In this document: positions 8,579 to 16,300 of the stretch, one piece after another
Layout of the letters: every line of letters begins with the position of its first letter
How positions within the stretch are numbered: position 1 is the stretch's first letter
Assembly (NCBI GenBank): GCA_021202235.1
Contig: JAJQDL010000084.1
Span: forward strand, 394-39,437
DNA length: 39,044 nucleotides
Source: Lachnospiraceae bacterium
GTDB lineage: Bacteria > Bacillota > Clostridia > Lachnospirales > Lachnospiraceae
Reading direction: 5' to 3'
Translations under genes and position numbers: made by a program
The notes under the pieces: model-generated
What the model saw: only the letters and a program-made list of their open reading frames with translations
The model's database searches: none
Told to the model about the DNA's origin: nothing

Positions 8579-8587
8579 CCCCCCCCC
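8579..8587 (+). repeat. C9 homopolymer at the 5' frameshift of the hydrolase
   Basis: Nine consecutive C residues lie where the N-terminal frame must switch. Ten Cs would give continuous reading PPPKGMKVENR. It is either a slippage-prone site (phase variation) or a base-calling error. Confidence 0.8.
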
Positions 8588-9210
8588 AAGGGGATGAAGG
8601 TGGAAAACCGGATCATCCCCGGCTATCAGGAAGGAACCGAACAGATGCTGCGCATCTACCGCCCTCAGGGCATTTCGGACGCGGCGCCGGGCATCCTGGC
8701 CAATCACGGCGGCGGATTCACCGGCGGAGATCTGGATATTGATGACACACGGTGCGCGTTCCTCGCGGAGCATACCCCCTGCGTCGTTGTCAGCGCGGAA
8801 TACAGCCTGTGCAGTGAGACCGTGCATTATCCGACACCGCTCCTCGATGTTGTCAATGCCTGGAAGTATCTGTGTGAACACGCACAGGAATGGAATCTCG
8901 ACTCACAGCGCATGGGGCTTCACGGCACCAGCGCCGGAGGCAACCTGGCTGCCGGACTGTCCCTATACATCCGCAACCATCGCCTTCCTGCGCCGCTTTT
9001 GACGGCTCTGAACTGCCCGATCCTGACGGATGAGAAGATGCACAGTACACAGCAGATCGACTTCGGTCCCATGACCGGAGAGGAAGCGTACATGAACCAG
9101 GCGGAGCATCTGTACTACCCCGGCGAAGATGGGCGGGAACCCCCGTACTATGCGATGCCTCTTTACTGCCGCGACCTGACAGGATTGAATCCCCACTATA
9201 TCGTGACCGC

Positions 9211-9246
9211 ATACTCGACTCCCTGCGGGATCAGGGAGTCGAGTAT
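9211..9246. repeat. Perfect 15-bp inverted repeat at the 3' frameshift of the hydrolase
   Basis: ATACTCGACTCCCTG (9211-9225) and its exact complement CAGGGAGTCGAGTAT (9232-9246) are separated by CGGGAT. It lies inside coding sequence, at exactly the point where the hydrolase frame is lost and where the conserved acid motif is expected. Confidence 0.85.
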
Positions 9247-9416
9247 GCGAGACGGCTTCTGCAGGTCGGCGTTCCCTGCGAGTTGGTCGTGGCCGGCCGC
9301 GTAGCACATGCGTTCTGCATCCTGCCGACCGAGTACAGCAGCCTGATCCAGGAGGGCGTTGCCTTCGCCTTCCGCCGGGAATTCGGTTTGCTGCAGAGTT
9401 AAAGAAAAGGAACATT

Positions 9417-10367
9417 TCAGGAAAGAGTGTCTGGGGGCGTGAAGAACTCTCTCAGGCATTCTTTTGTCACCCGCAGCAGTTCCTGCATCTGTCCCGCGGG
9501 AAGCATATCCCGGTTGTACGTAAACAGGATATAGTAGCTTTCTATCTGCGGAGCCATCCGCGCCAGAGAAAACCCTGCCTCCTGTGCCTGCCAGAGAGCC
9601 ACCATCGTATCCATGAGAATCGCCTTCTTACGGCGCACCGCGGTCAGAGCCAGACCTGTATCCAGAGAGCTTCTGTGTATATTCCGGGCCTCCACGCCGT
9701 ACTTCTGCGGAAGCCTCTCGGTATAGAAGACCTGCCTCGTCTGCAGCGCCATGTTGCTGCGGATATAAACCTCACAGGCACGCAGGTCCTTACTGCGCAC
9801 AGAGAGATGGCCCTCCTCATCCGTAAAGCACCGCTCCAGCAGCGGATGTCCATCGGGAATCGCCACGACATCCGGATCGTCCATCAGATAGACGGCTTCC
9901 AGGGGCGCCGGCGGCGTCAGATAGGAATTCCTCAGGGAGAAATGTGCTTCTCCCGCCTGCAGCAGCTCCATCGCCTGCGGCGAGCTAATCGAGATCGGTT
10001 CAATCTCCACGCCCGGGAAGGCCTCCATTAGTGCTGCTTCCAACGCGTCATAGTAGGTGGCCGAATTGATAGTATTCAGGACAACACGCAGAGGCGACGG
10101 CAGCTGATGCTCCCATATCCGGACCTGCTCACGGAATTCCTCCTCCAGAACCAGAATCCGCCTGGCATACTCCAGGTAGATCTTCCCATACGCCGTCGGG
10201 ATCAATGTCTTGTTCTGCCGAAAAAAGAGCCTGTATCCCAGCTGCTCCTCCTGCGCCTTGAGATAGCTGCTCAGCGCCGGCTGAGAGATGTACAGCTCCT
10301 TCGCAGCCTTCGTAATACTTCCGCATTCCGCGATCGTCGCGATATACTGCATTTCCTTTACATTCAT
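9417..10367 (-). CDS. LysR-family transcriptional regulator (LysR 2)
   Basis: This 316-residue regulator has an N-terminal helix-turn-helix with the core ITKAAKELYISQPALSSYL and a C-terminal effector-binding domain. AGGGGAG lies upstream of the ATG. It converges with the broken hydrolase (14-bp gap) and is divergent from LysR 3. Its position next to the TRAP-hydrolase operon suggests it regulates that operon or its own divergent neighbour. It resembles LysR 1 in the DNA-binding domain, so the two could have related operators. Effector unknown. Confidence 0.93.
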   Translation of the reverse strand: MNVKEMQYIATIAECGSITKAAKELYISQPALSSYLKAQEEQLGYRLFFRQNKTLIPTAYGKIYLEYARRILVLEEEFREQVRIWEHQLPSPLRVVLNTINSATYYDALEAALMEAFPGVEIEPISISSPQAMELLQAGEAHFSLRNSYLTPPAPLEAVYLMDDPDVVAIPDGHPLLERCFTDEEGHLSVRSKDLRACEVYIRSNMALQTRQVFYTERLPQKYGVEARNIHRSSLDTGLALTAVRRKKAILMDTMVALWQAQEAGFSLARMAPQIESYYILFTYNRDMLPAGQMQELLRVTKECLREFFTPPDTLS

Positions 10368-10411
10368 ACGACACTTCTCCCCTCAGAGTCCTTTTAATTA
10401 CGCCCAAGATC

Positions 10412-10439
10412 ATTATACCACGTCTTTCGTCTAAAAGAC
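10412..10439 (-). promoter_or_regulatory. -10 element and overlapping dyad upstream of LysR 2
   Basis: On the - strand TATAAT (10417-10412) forms a good -10 box with a poor -35. An 18-bp dyad, GTCTTT-N6-AAAGAC (10422-10439), covers the -35 region. It is a candidate autoregulatory operator for LysR 2. Confidence 0.4.
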
Positions 10440-10639
10440 AGAGGTGCATAAGAAAAAGTTATTCTTAGTTCTTCTTTTCTTTTTTGTATAACGTAATTTG
10501 GTAAAAAACCACTTTCCCTTCTCACCCATAAAAATCAAAAAGTGTAAATTTCCTGAGGTTTCTGTTACAATCTTCATGGTGAATTCATAATGGTGAAGAA
10601 TTTCCCATGAATACAGCAGAAAAAGGGGAGGCAGGATCC

Positions 10640-11575
10640 TTGAAGTTACAGCAAATCAACCATTTTCTGATACTTGCCCGGTATGAACACATGGCGGTCG
10701 CTGCCGATGAGCTGGGAATCACGCAGTCGGCACTCAGCCGAAGCATCTCCACGCTTGAGGCGGAGCTTGGCTGCAAGCTGTTCGACCGCATCGGGAACCG
10801 CATCCTTCTGAACCATAATGGCGAATCCTTCTTCTCTTATGCCGGGAACGCACTGGAATCACTGAATCAGGGGCAGGCTGCTCTGCGGCGCAATACCTAT
10901 GAGGTCTCAGGAAAAATCCGGATCGCCTGCAACGCGCCCTTTCTGGGGACGCTGCCCTGCTTCCAGGAATACTCCTTTCTGAATCCTCTGGTCAGCTTCC
11001 GCATCACACAGAACCACACCGACCAGAGGGATTCCCGGAGTGAGGTCTCCAACGATTTTATTCTTGATATGAAATGCTCCGGCTCCTCCTGCTCCTCAAA
11101 CCGACAGTTCTGGGTGGAACAGGAACTGTATCGATCCGAGTACTGCTTTGTCGTCTCTCCGCAGTATCCAGGCTATAAGAATCTTCGCTTCCGGGGCGGC
11201 CGCATCGAGCTTCCCTCAGCCAGCGGGGAACGCTTTGTCACACCGCAGGAGACGGGACCGGGCGCCCGCTCGGCCACCCGCGCCATCTGCACCAATGCGG
11301 GGTTCCTGCCGAAGTCCTACTATCAGACCGACGATCTGATGGTTACGCTTTCACTGATCGAGCGGGGCATGGCGGTGGGCCTCCTTCCCGCTCTGAGTCT
11401 GCCTTCTGATTCCGGCTTATGCCGGAACATTCAGGAATACCGCATCGCCGACTACGATGCCTCCTTCTCACTGTATATCATGCGCAAGAAAAAAGAGCTG
11501 CTGAAGGAGGCTGCGCTGGATTTCTGGGAGTTTTTACTGAATTACTACAACCTGCCTGCAGATACGAATTGTTAA
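10640..11575 (+). CDS. LysR-family transcriptional regulator (LysR 3), TTG start
   Basis: This 311-residue LysR regulator has a helix-turn-helix in MAVAADELGITQSALSRSI and a C-terminal effector domain. The start is placed at TTG 10640: GGGGAGG lies eight bases upstream, and the resulting N-terminus MKLQQINHFLIL is typical of the family. The in-frame ATG at 10607 has only a weak binding site and would add eleven residues not expected in LysR proteins. The effector domain is short and serine-rich in the middle. It converges on the serine hydrolase/permease 2 operon, which it may regulate. Function beyond transcriptional control is not deducible. Confidence 0.9.
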   Translation: MKLQQINHFLILARYEHMAVAADELGITQSALSRSISTLEAELGCKLFDRIGNRILLNHNGESFFSYAGNALESLNQGQAALRRNTYEVSGKIRIACNAPFLGTLPCFQEYSFLNPLVSFRITQNHTDQRDSRSEVSNDFILDMKCSGSSCSSNRQFWVEQELYRSEYCFVVSPQYPGYKNLRFRGGRIELPSASGERFVTPQETGPGARSATRAICTNAGFLPKSYYQTDDLMVTLSLIERGMAVGLLPALSLPSDSGLCRNIQEYRIADYDASFSLYIMRKKKELLKEAALDFWEFLLNYYNLPADTNC

Positions 11576-11602
11576 AAAACGCCGGCCTTCATGCGGTCGG
11601 CG
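11574..11602. terminator. Bidirectional intrinsic terminator
   Basis: CGCCGGCC (11580-11587) pairs with GGTCGGCG (11595-11602) with one G-T wobble. Six A residues precede it, giving a U6 run for the - strand serine hydrolase transcript. The + strand has the weaker run CTTTCTCTATTT after LysR 3. Confidence 0.85.
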
Positions 11603-11621
11603 CTTTCTCTATTTCACTTTG

Positions 11622-12581
11622 TCAGGCAGACAGAGGCTCAATCAGAGTCTTTGTCAGTACCTGCTTGAACTCCGGAAGTCTCGCCCCCACTCTGGCGTTG
11701 ATTCCGATCACCAGACCCCGGTGTGGCAGAACGATGCTGTTCTGTCCGCCGGCGCCGGCGAAGCGGTATCCGTCATCCACAGGGAATTTCCAGATCAGAT
11801 AGCCGTACCCACAGTCCCAAGGGTCGCGTACCGGCGTGTCGATCTGTTTTCCGGTCGATTCGTGAATCCAGGAAGCATCGAGAAGCGTATTACCCTTCCA
11901 GTCTCCTTCCTGGCAGTACAGCAACCCCAGCTTCACCATATCGGAGGTTCGCAGGAACAGCCCGGCATCCCCATAGGTATGCCCCCGCAGATCAGACTGC
12001 CAGAACGGTTCTTCAATGTCAAGAGGCCGGAAAAGCCGGTCATAAAGATAATTCTTCACCGTCAGTCCCACCGCCTGCTCCACACAACGCGCGGCGATAT
12101 CCGCGTCCGAATTGGCGTAGGAGAAGGAGGTTCCCGGCTCCTCCACGAAGGGTTCCTCTAAAATCCGCTCGAGAAGGTCCTTCGTCCGCTTTCCCTCACA
12201 CTCTCTGAGCTCGGAGAGCTGGCAGGCCGGATCATCCCGCAGCGGCCCGAAGAGGAGTTTGCTCTGCTGTCCGGAAGACATCGTGAGCACGTGGCGCAGC
12301 GTCAGCCGGGACAGGCGTCCCTCCGCACTCGGCAGCTCTGCGAACTCCGGGAACCAGTCCACGATACGGTCCTCCAGGGAAAGGAGGCCGTCTGCGACCG
12401 CCAGACCGACGGCCGCGCTGGTAAAGCATTTCGTATGAGACCAGATATTGACCGGCGTATCCTCCTGCCACCGGTGACGAGCCCGCAGTTCACCATCCCT
12501 GTAGATCTCGATGCCCAGCACCTCTAGCCCGGCGGCATCAATTTCCTGCGCGCATCCTTCCAGAAGACGTTCGTAATTCAT
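11622..12581 (-). CDS. Beta-lactamase-fold serine hydrolase (class C / esterase EstB type)
   Basis: This 319-residue enzyme of the beta-lactamase-related (PF00144-like) family has the SxxK nucleophile/base motif at Ser48-His-Thr-Lys51, the Tyr155-Ala-Asn157 motif, and a GAGGQ segment (276-280) in place of the KTG box. Family members are esterases, D-aminopeptidases or carboxypeptidases rather than antibiotic-inactivating enzymes; the HTK form and GAGG favour an esterase or amidase. There is no signal peptide, so it is cytosolic. It starts 24 bp after permease 2 on the same strand, so the two form an operon. This parallels the esterase-permease 1 operon and supports a shared logic of carrier plus hydrolase. 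Substrate unknown. Confidence 0.9.
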   Translation of the reverse strand: MNYERLLEGCAQEIDAAGLEVLGIEIYRDGELRARHRWQEDTPVNIWSHTKCFTSAAVGLAVADGLLSLEDRIVDWFPEFAELPSAEGRLSRLTLRHVLTMSSGQQSKLLFGPLRDDPACQLSELRECEGKRTKDLLERILEEPFVEEPGTSFSYANSDADIAARCVEQAVGLTVKNYLYDRLFRPLDIEEPFWQSDLRGHTYGDAGLFLRTSDMVKLGLLYCQEGDWKGNTLLDASWIHESTGKQIDTPVRDPWDCGYGYLIWKFPVDDGYRFAGAGGQNSIVLPHRGLVIGINARVGARLPEFKQVLTKTLIEPLSA

Positions 12582-12605
12582 CCGTATCCTCCCTTCAAGT
12601 GCTCA

Positions 12606-13886
12606 TCACCCATACACAGGGAAGACAATATTACAGCAGATAGCTGTGACAACACAGAGAATCACCAGGAGCGGCAATGTGTATTTCAGGACCTTCGCCG
12701 GGTTGTACTCTCCCAGTGCGAAGGCAAAGGCACAGGTCGTACTTCCGGTCGGGAAGCAGAACGCATATCCCGCAGAAATCGACACGCAACAGACCAGACC
12801 CCGGGGATCCATTCCCGCAGAGACCGCCATAGCCGCCACCAGAGGAAGCAGCACACCGCGGCAGCCGGAGTTGGAGAGAAAGGTCGTCATCAACGCTGTG
12901 AACAGACTGATGATCAGCATGATGACAAATCCATTGTCGGTCCAGCTGACCAGGGAATACATGACATTGCCGATCAGATCCGCCGCGCCGGAATTCGTCA
13001 GGGCTGCGGTCATTCCCATGATACCGGCCAGCATCCAGATCGTATCTGAGCAGACATTCTGCGTGATCTCCTTCGGCGACAGCACCCCGGCGAAGCCCAG
13101 AATCACAAGACCCAGGCCGGGAATGACATACATCAGCGATCCGAAGTAGGAATTGAAGACCAGAACCAGCACCACGCAGATGAACACGATGTAGACCAGC
13201 CACTCTTTCCACTTGGCCAGATCTCCCCGCCGAATGTTCGAGCTCATCTCATCGTTGATATTGAGCTCCCGCTTGGGCAGCTTCTTCCACACCCAGCAGG
13301 CATAGATCACAACCAGGATCGCCGGGATGATACGCACCTTGAACATATCACCGTAGACCAGAAGCTGCTCAGCGGCTACGATGTTCTCGATATAGGCATT
13401 CGCCTGGAAGTCCTGCGTCGCGCCCATGCCCAGAGGGATGCAGGTCTCCCAGCACACATTGATCATCAGCATGGGAAGAATAACACGGGAGGGAGTCACC
13501 TCACTCTTATCTCCCAAGGCACCCAGAAAACTGGCGAACATGACCATCAGCACCATGCCGGGAAGAACCAGCAGCATGACGATAAAGAGCACGGACAGGG
13601 TGATCATAAGGGCCATGTCACTCTTTCCGGACATAATCCCGATGAGGTCCTTCAACCTAAAGGCGAGACTCGTCTTTTGCAGTGCCGCGCTCAGGCCGAA
13701 CATCGAGGCGACCATGATCACGGTCTGGTTGGAGAGGCCGCTGAAAGCCTCACTGATGTCCGAGACACCGGTTACGACCAACAGGAAGCAGCAGAACATC
13801 GCTGCCAGTCCGAAGGGAACCTTCGGCATCATAAACAGGATCGCCATCAGAATTGTAATGGCGATAACAATTTGGATTGATGACAT
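12606..13886 (-). CDS. SLC13/DASS-type carboxylate permease (permease 2)
   Basis: This 426-residue membrane protein with about 11-12 hydrophobic segments is homologous to permease 1 over its whole length. It shares NKVPFGL-like, EAFSGLSNQT, SNSG and FCFPTGSTTCAFAFALGEY blocks. It is a secondary carrier of the SLC13/DASS-like group. GGAGG lies close upstream of the ATG. It is cotranscribed with the serine hydrolase downstream and divergent from an AraC regulator, which may control it. Differences from permease 1 cluster in the middle segment, so the substrates may differ. Confidence 0.88.
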   Translation of the reverse strand: MSSIQIVIAITILMAILFMMPKVPFGLAAMFCCFLLVVTGVSDISEAFSGLSNQTVIMVASMFGLSAALQKTSLAFRLKDLIGIMSGKSDMALMITLSVLFIVMLLVLPGMVLMVMFASFLGALGDKSEVTPSRVILPMLMINVCWETCIPLGMGATQDFQANAYIENIVAAEQLLVYGDMFKVRIIPAILVVIYACWVWKKLPKRELNINDEMSSNIRRGDLAKWKEWLVYIVFICVVLVLVFNSYFGSLMYVIPGLGLVILGFAGVLSPKEITQNVCSDTIWMLAGIMGMTAALTNSGAADLIGNVMYSLVSWTDNGFVIMLIISLFTALMTTFLSNSGCRGVLLPLVAAMAVSAGMDPRGLVCCVSISAGYAFCFPTGSTTCAFAFALGEYNPAKVLKYTLPLLVILCVVTAICCNIVFPVYG

Positions 13887-13918
13887 TTTTGTATCCTCCT
13901 TCTGTTTTTTGTGTTATT

Positions 13919-13948
13919 ATTGTATCAGTTCCCAACGCTTCCTGTCAG
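13919..13948 (-). promoter_or_regulatory. Likely sigma-A promoter of permease 2
   Basis: On the - strand CTGACA (13948-13943), an 18-bp spacer and TACAAT (13924-13919) stand upstream of permease 2. They lie in the gap shared with the divergent AraC gene. Confidence 0.5.
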
Positions 13949-14045
13949 TAGACTTTCCTGCTCATTTTGAGCCTTTTTTCGACCAAAAACAATAAAAAAG
14001 ACAGGCCATTTACCTGCCAATCCTGCTTTTTATGAGGTGATTTCC

Positions 14046-14900
14046 ATGACAACCGCTTACTCCTGCCCCGCTTCCTTTCTGGTAAGATCCATCTCCTATA
14101 AGCCCTCCCCCATCACCTGGGGAAGCCGAATACACTGCCACAGTTCCCATGAGTTCTGCTTTATCGTCTCCGGGGAGGGGTATTTTACCGACAACACTCA
14201 CACGATCGAGGTGCATGCCGGCGACATGACGCTGACCCCGTCCAGGCAGTATCACTGTCTCTATCCCTCTGCAGGCGGGGACCTGACCTATGCCGCCATT
14301 AATTTTCAAGTGACGCAGCCCGGTTTTTTCGCAAAAGAGCTTCAGCGTCCCAATATCTCTCTGCGCAAGAGCGGCGAATACGCTTCTTACATCCGGCAGA
14401 TGATCCTTTGCCTCCTCGCCACGCGAAGGGACTCTCCTTCCAGCTCCCTGGAGGCGGCGCTCTCGCTGACGGACGCCATTCTGGTTCTGGCCGAGTGGCT
14501 CTTCACCAAAGGTTCCCAGCCGATTCTTCACAACGCCGTCTTCCATGAAAATATGAATCTGGCGCACCAGATCTTCCACTATATCAATAGCCACTATCTG
14601 GAACCAGTCTCACTGGAATCGCTGGGGCAACGCTTTCACATCAGTCCGTCGCACCTGAGCCATATTTTCCAAGCGGAGTTCGGCATCTCCCCAATCTATC
14701 TGGTGCTGCAGTCCCGGCTGATCTACAGCACGACGCTGCTGATCACAACAACTCTGACCATTGATGAGATCGCTCAGCGGGCGGGGTTTTCCACGACGAC
14801 AAACTATCTGCGGCAGTTTAAAAAACACATCGGTAATACTCCAACAGACTTCCGCCGGGAGAACCAGTTCAATCTGACCGTGTTTCGTCCCGAACTGTAG
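14046..14900 (+). CDS. AraC-family transcriptional regulator
   Basis: This 284-residue regulator has an N-terminal cupin-type sensing domain (about residues 20-130, with CHSSHEFCFIVSGEG and HAGDMTLTPSRQYH) and a C-terminal pair of helix-turn-helix motifs (about 180-280; ESLGQRFHISPSHLSHIF and IDEIAQRAGFSTTTNYLRQFKK). The start at 14046 follows GAGGTGA with a 6-base spacer; a GTG nine bases upstream is inside the binding site and is rejected. It is divergent from permease 2, the usual position for an activator of the adjacent transporter. The His-rich cupin may bind a carboxylate or sugar-like ligand; effector unknown. Confidence 0.92.
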   Translation: MTTAYSCPASFLVRSISYKPSPITWGSRIHCHSSHEFCFIVSGEGYFTDNTHTIEVHAGDMTLTPSRQYHCLYPSAGGDLTYAAINFQVTQPGFFAKELQRPNISLRKSGEYASYIRQMILCLLATRRDSPSSSLEAALSLTDAILVLAEWLFTKGSQPILHNAVFHENMNLAHQIFHYINSHYLEPVSLESLGQRFHISPSHLSHIFQAEFGISPIYLVLQSRLIYSTTLLITTTLTIDEIAQRAGFSTTTNYLRQFKKHIGNTPTDFRRENQFNLTVFRPEL

Positions 14901-14912
14901 GAGTCCCATTAC

Positions 14913-14946
14913 AAAAAGTCCTTCATGCCATCTACTGGAGGACTTT
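14913..14946 (-). terminator. Intrinsic terminator of the glycyl-radical activase
   Basis: AAAGTCCT (14915-14922) pairs perfectly with AGGACTTT (14939-14946), with additional weak inner pairs. On the - strand it is followed by a U-run (CTTTTTG). It lies 166 bp beyond the activase stop and can also form at the end of the AraC transcript, where no U-run follows. Confidence 0.65.
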
Positions 14947-15112
14947 CCCTGTATCTTACAAATCCGATTGTAATTCTCTGAAACATTCCATCTGAACAAA
15001 TGCTCTGTATCACAAACGGGGAATGCCCATGCTGCCCCAGCACCGGCATCCCCAGCTGGAATGACTACAATACGCATAAAAATCATTCCTGGCGGGAAAC
15101 CCCGGCCTCCCG

Positions 15113-16015
15113 TCATTTCACCGGTATCTCAGCCTCCCGGAACACCTCCCGCAGTACCTCCATCTCGTCCTCCTCCGGACGGCGGAAGCGGGTTCCTTCC
15201 GTCTCCAGCTGCTCCCTCTTGCTCTCCCCCAGCGGATGATAGGGCAGGAGATTCACCTCCTGACAGGTGGGAACCTTCTTCTTGATAAAATCCACCATCG
15301 CCTCCATGTTGGCCTTCATGTCGTTAAACCCCGGGATAATCGGCGTCCGCACGATGACAGGAATTCCTCTCTCCCCGGATAGCCGGGACAGGTTTTCCAA
15401 GATCCTTTCGTTTCCTACGCCGGTTCCGCGGCGGTGCGCTTCCGAATCCATATGCTTCACGTCATACAGAACGATGTCCGAATGATTGAGAAGTCCCGCC
15501 AGAGATTCCCAGCTCCCGTAGCCGCAGGTTTCGATGGCGGTGTGCAGTCCGCCTTCCTGGCAGCGGGCCAGCACCGCCGCTGCGAAGTCCGGCTGTGCCA
15601 GGACCTCTCCTCCGGTCAGGGTCACACCACCGCCGGAACCTTCATAGAAAAGCCGGTCCTGCTCTGCCTCCGCATAGACCTCCTCCACCGTCATGACACG
15701 TCCCGTGATCTCCCGAGCCTTCACTGCACAGACAGCCACACAGGCTCCGCAGCTCTCACACAACTGACGATCTGTCCTCGTTTTCCCTTCCTCCAGCCGC
15801 ACCGCCCCCCGCGGACAGGCAGCCACACAGGCTCCACAGCCCACGCAGCTGTCATGGCGCACCATCAGCTGAGCCTGCCGCGCCTGAGACTCCGGATTCT
15901 GACACCAGAGACAGCGGAGAGGGCATCCCTTGACAAACACGTTGGTCCGAATTCCCGGTCCGTCATGGATACTGTAATGCTGAATATCAAAAACGACTCC
16001 CGTCACTTCATTCAT
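15113..16015 (-). CDS. Glycyl-radical enzyme activating protein (radical SAM)
   Basis: This 300-residue radical S-adenosylmethionine enzyme installs the glycyl radical on a partner enzyme under anaerobic conditions. The radical SAM cluster motif CxxxCxxC is Cys31, Cys35 and Cys38. Two ferredoxin-like 4Fe-4S motifs follow at Cys57/60/63/67 and Cys86/89/92/96, the layout of activases for glycerol dehydratase, choline-lyase or hydroxyphenylacetate-decarboxylase-type enzymes rather than pyruvate formate-lyase. LTGGEVLAQ and a (V/T)PIIPGFND block are typical. GAAGGAGG lies nine bases before the ATG. No glycyl-radical enzyme is encoded in this window, so the activase is an orphan here. It is divergent from the PucR-like regulator. 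Confidence 0.93.
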   Translation of the reverse strand: MNEVTGVVFDIQHYSIHDGPGIRTNVFVKGCPLRCLWCQNPESQARQAQLMVRHDSCVGCGACVAACPRGAVRLEEGKTRTDRQLCESCGACVAVCAVKAREITGRVMTVEEVYAEAEQDRLFYEGSGGGVTLTGGEVLAQPDFAAAVLARCQEGGLHTAIETCGYGSWESLAGLLNHSDIVLYDVKHMDSEAHRRGTGVGNERILENLSRLSGERGIPVIVRTPIIPGFNDMKANMEAMVDFIKKKVPTCQEVNLLPYHPLGESKREQLETEGTRFRRPEEDEMEVLREVFREAEIPVK

Positions 16016-16170
16016 GGAAATGCGCCTCCTTCTCCTGTTCCTTTTACCTTAGCAGATATCTACTTCCATATACAAGAATCGTCCACATAACAAGATGATT
16101 TTTGTGCAGATTTCCACCTTGTGGCTCCCAAACTGTGAAAACCTGCACAGCAGACATTTACTTCCTTCGA

Positions 16171-16199
16171 TTGAGCTTTGATTTGTCATCGTGTATAAT
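16171..16199 (+). promoter_or_regulatory. Sigma-A promoter of the PucR-like regulator
   Basis: TTGAGC (16171-16176), a 17-bp spacer and TATAAT (16194-16199) lie about 95 bases upstream of the regulator ATG. They are in the 285-bp gap shared with the divergent activase. Confidence 0.75.
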
Positions 16200-16300
16200 G
16201 GTGGTATCTGTTTAAATCAATGATCGAAAACAGCAAGCCAAATTTGTGCCTGCGTCACCAACACAATTCGTAATAGACATCAAAGGGAGGACTCCAGCCC

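Larger units (their letters stand above)
8466..9402 (+). pseudogene. Alpha/beta-hydrolase of the hormone-sensitive-lipase (GDXG) type, two frameshifts
   Basis: Three reading frames together give one hydrolase of about 310 residues. The ATG at 8466 has GGAGG-type support and starts in one frame. The frame changes at a C9 tract (8579-8587): one extra C would join it to the long frame from 8594. This carries HGGGF (oxyanion hole) and GTSAGG (nucleophile serine). That frame fails at about 9211, where the family has the acid motif (roughly D-x-L-R-D). The remaining protein, VEYARRLLQAGVP through VAHAF with the catalytic histidine, continues in the third frame to TAA at 9402. No single frame encodes a complete triad, so the gene is probably inactive unless slippage rescues it. 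It belongs to the TRAP operon and ends 14 bp from the converging LysR 2. Confidence 0.85.

Noticed and set aside
11622-12581. Antibiotic beta-lactamase
   Set aside because: The protein lacks a signal peptide and the KTG box and carries GAGG instead, so an esterase/peptidase-like member of the fold is more likely; resistance is not claimed.
16123-16136. Sigma-54-like element upstream of the PucR-like gene
   Set aside because: GG is followed after 10 bp by GT rather than GC, the flanking boxes match poorly, and a good sigma-A promoter lies just downstream at 16171-16199.
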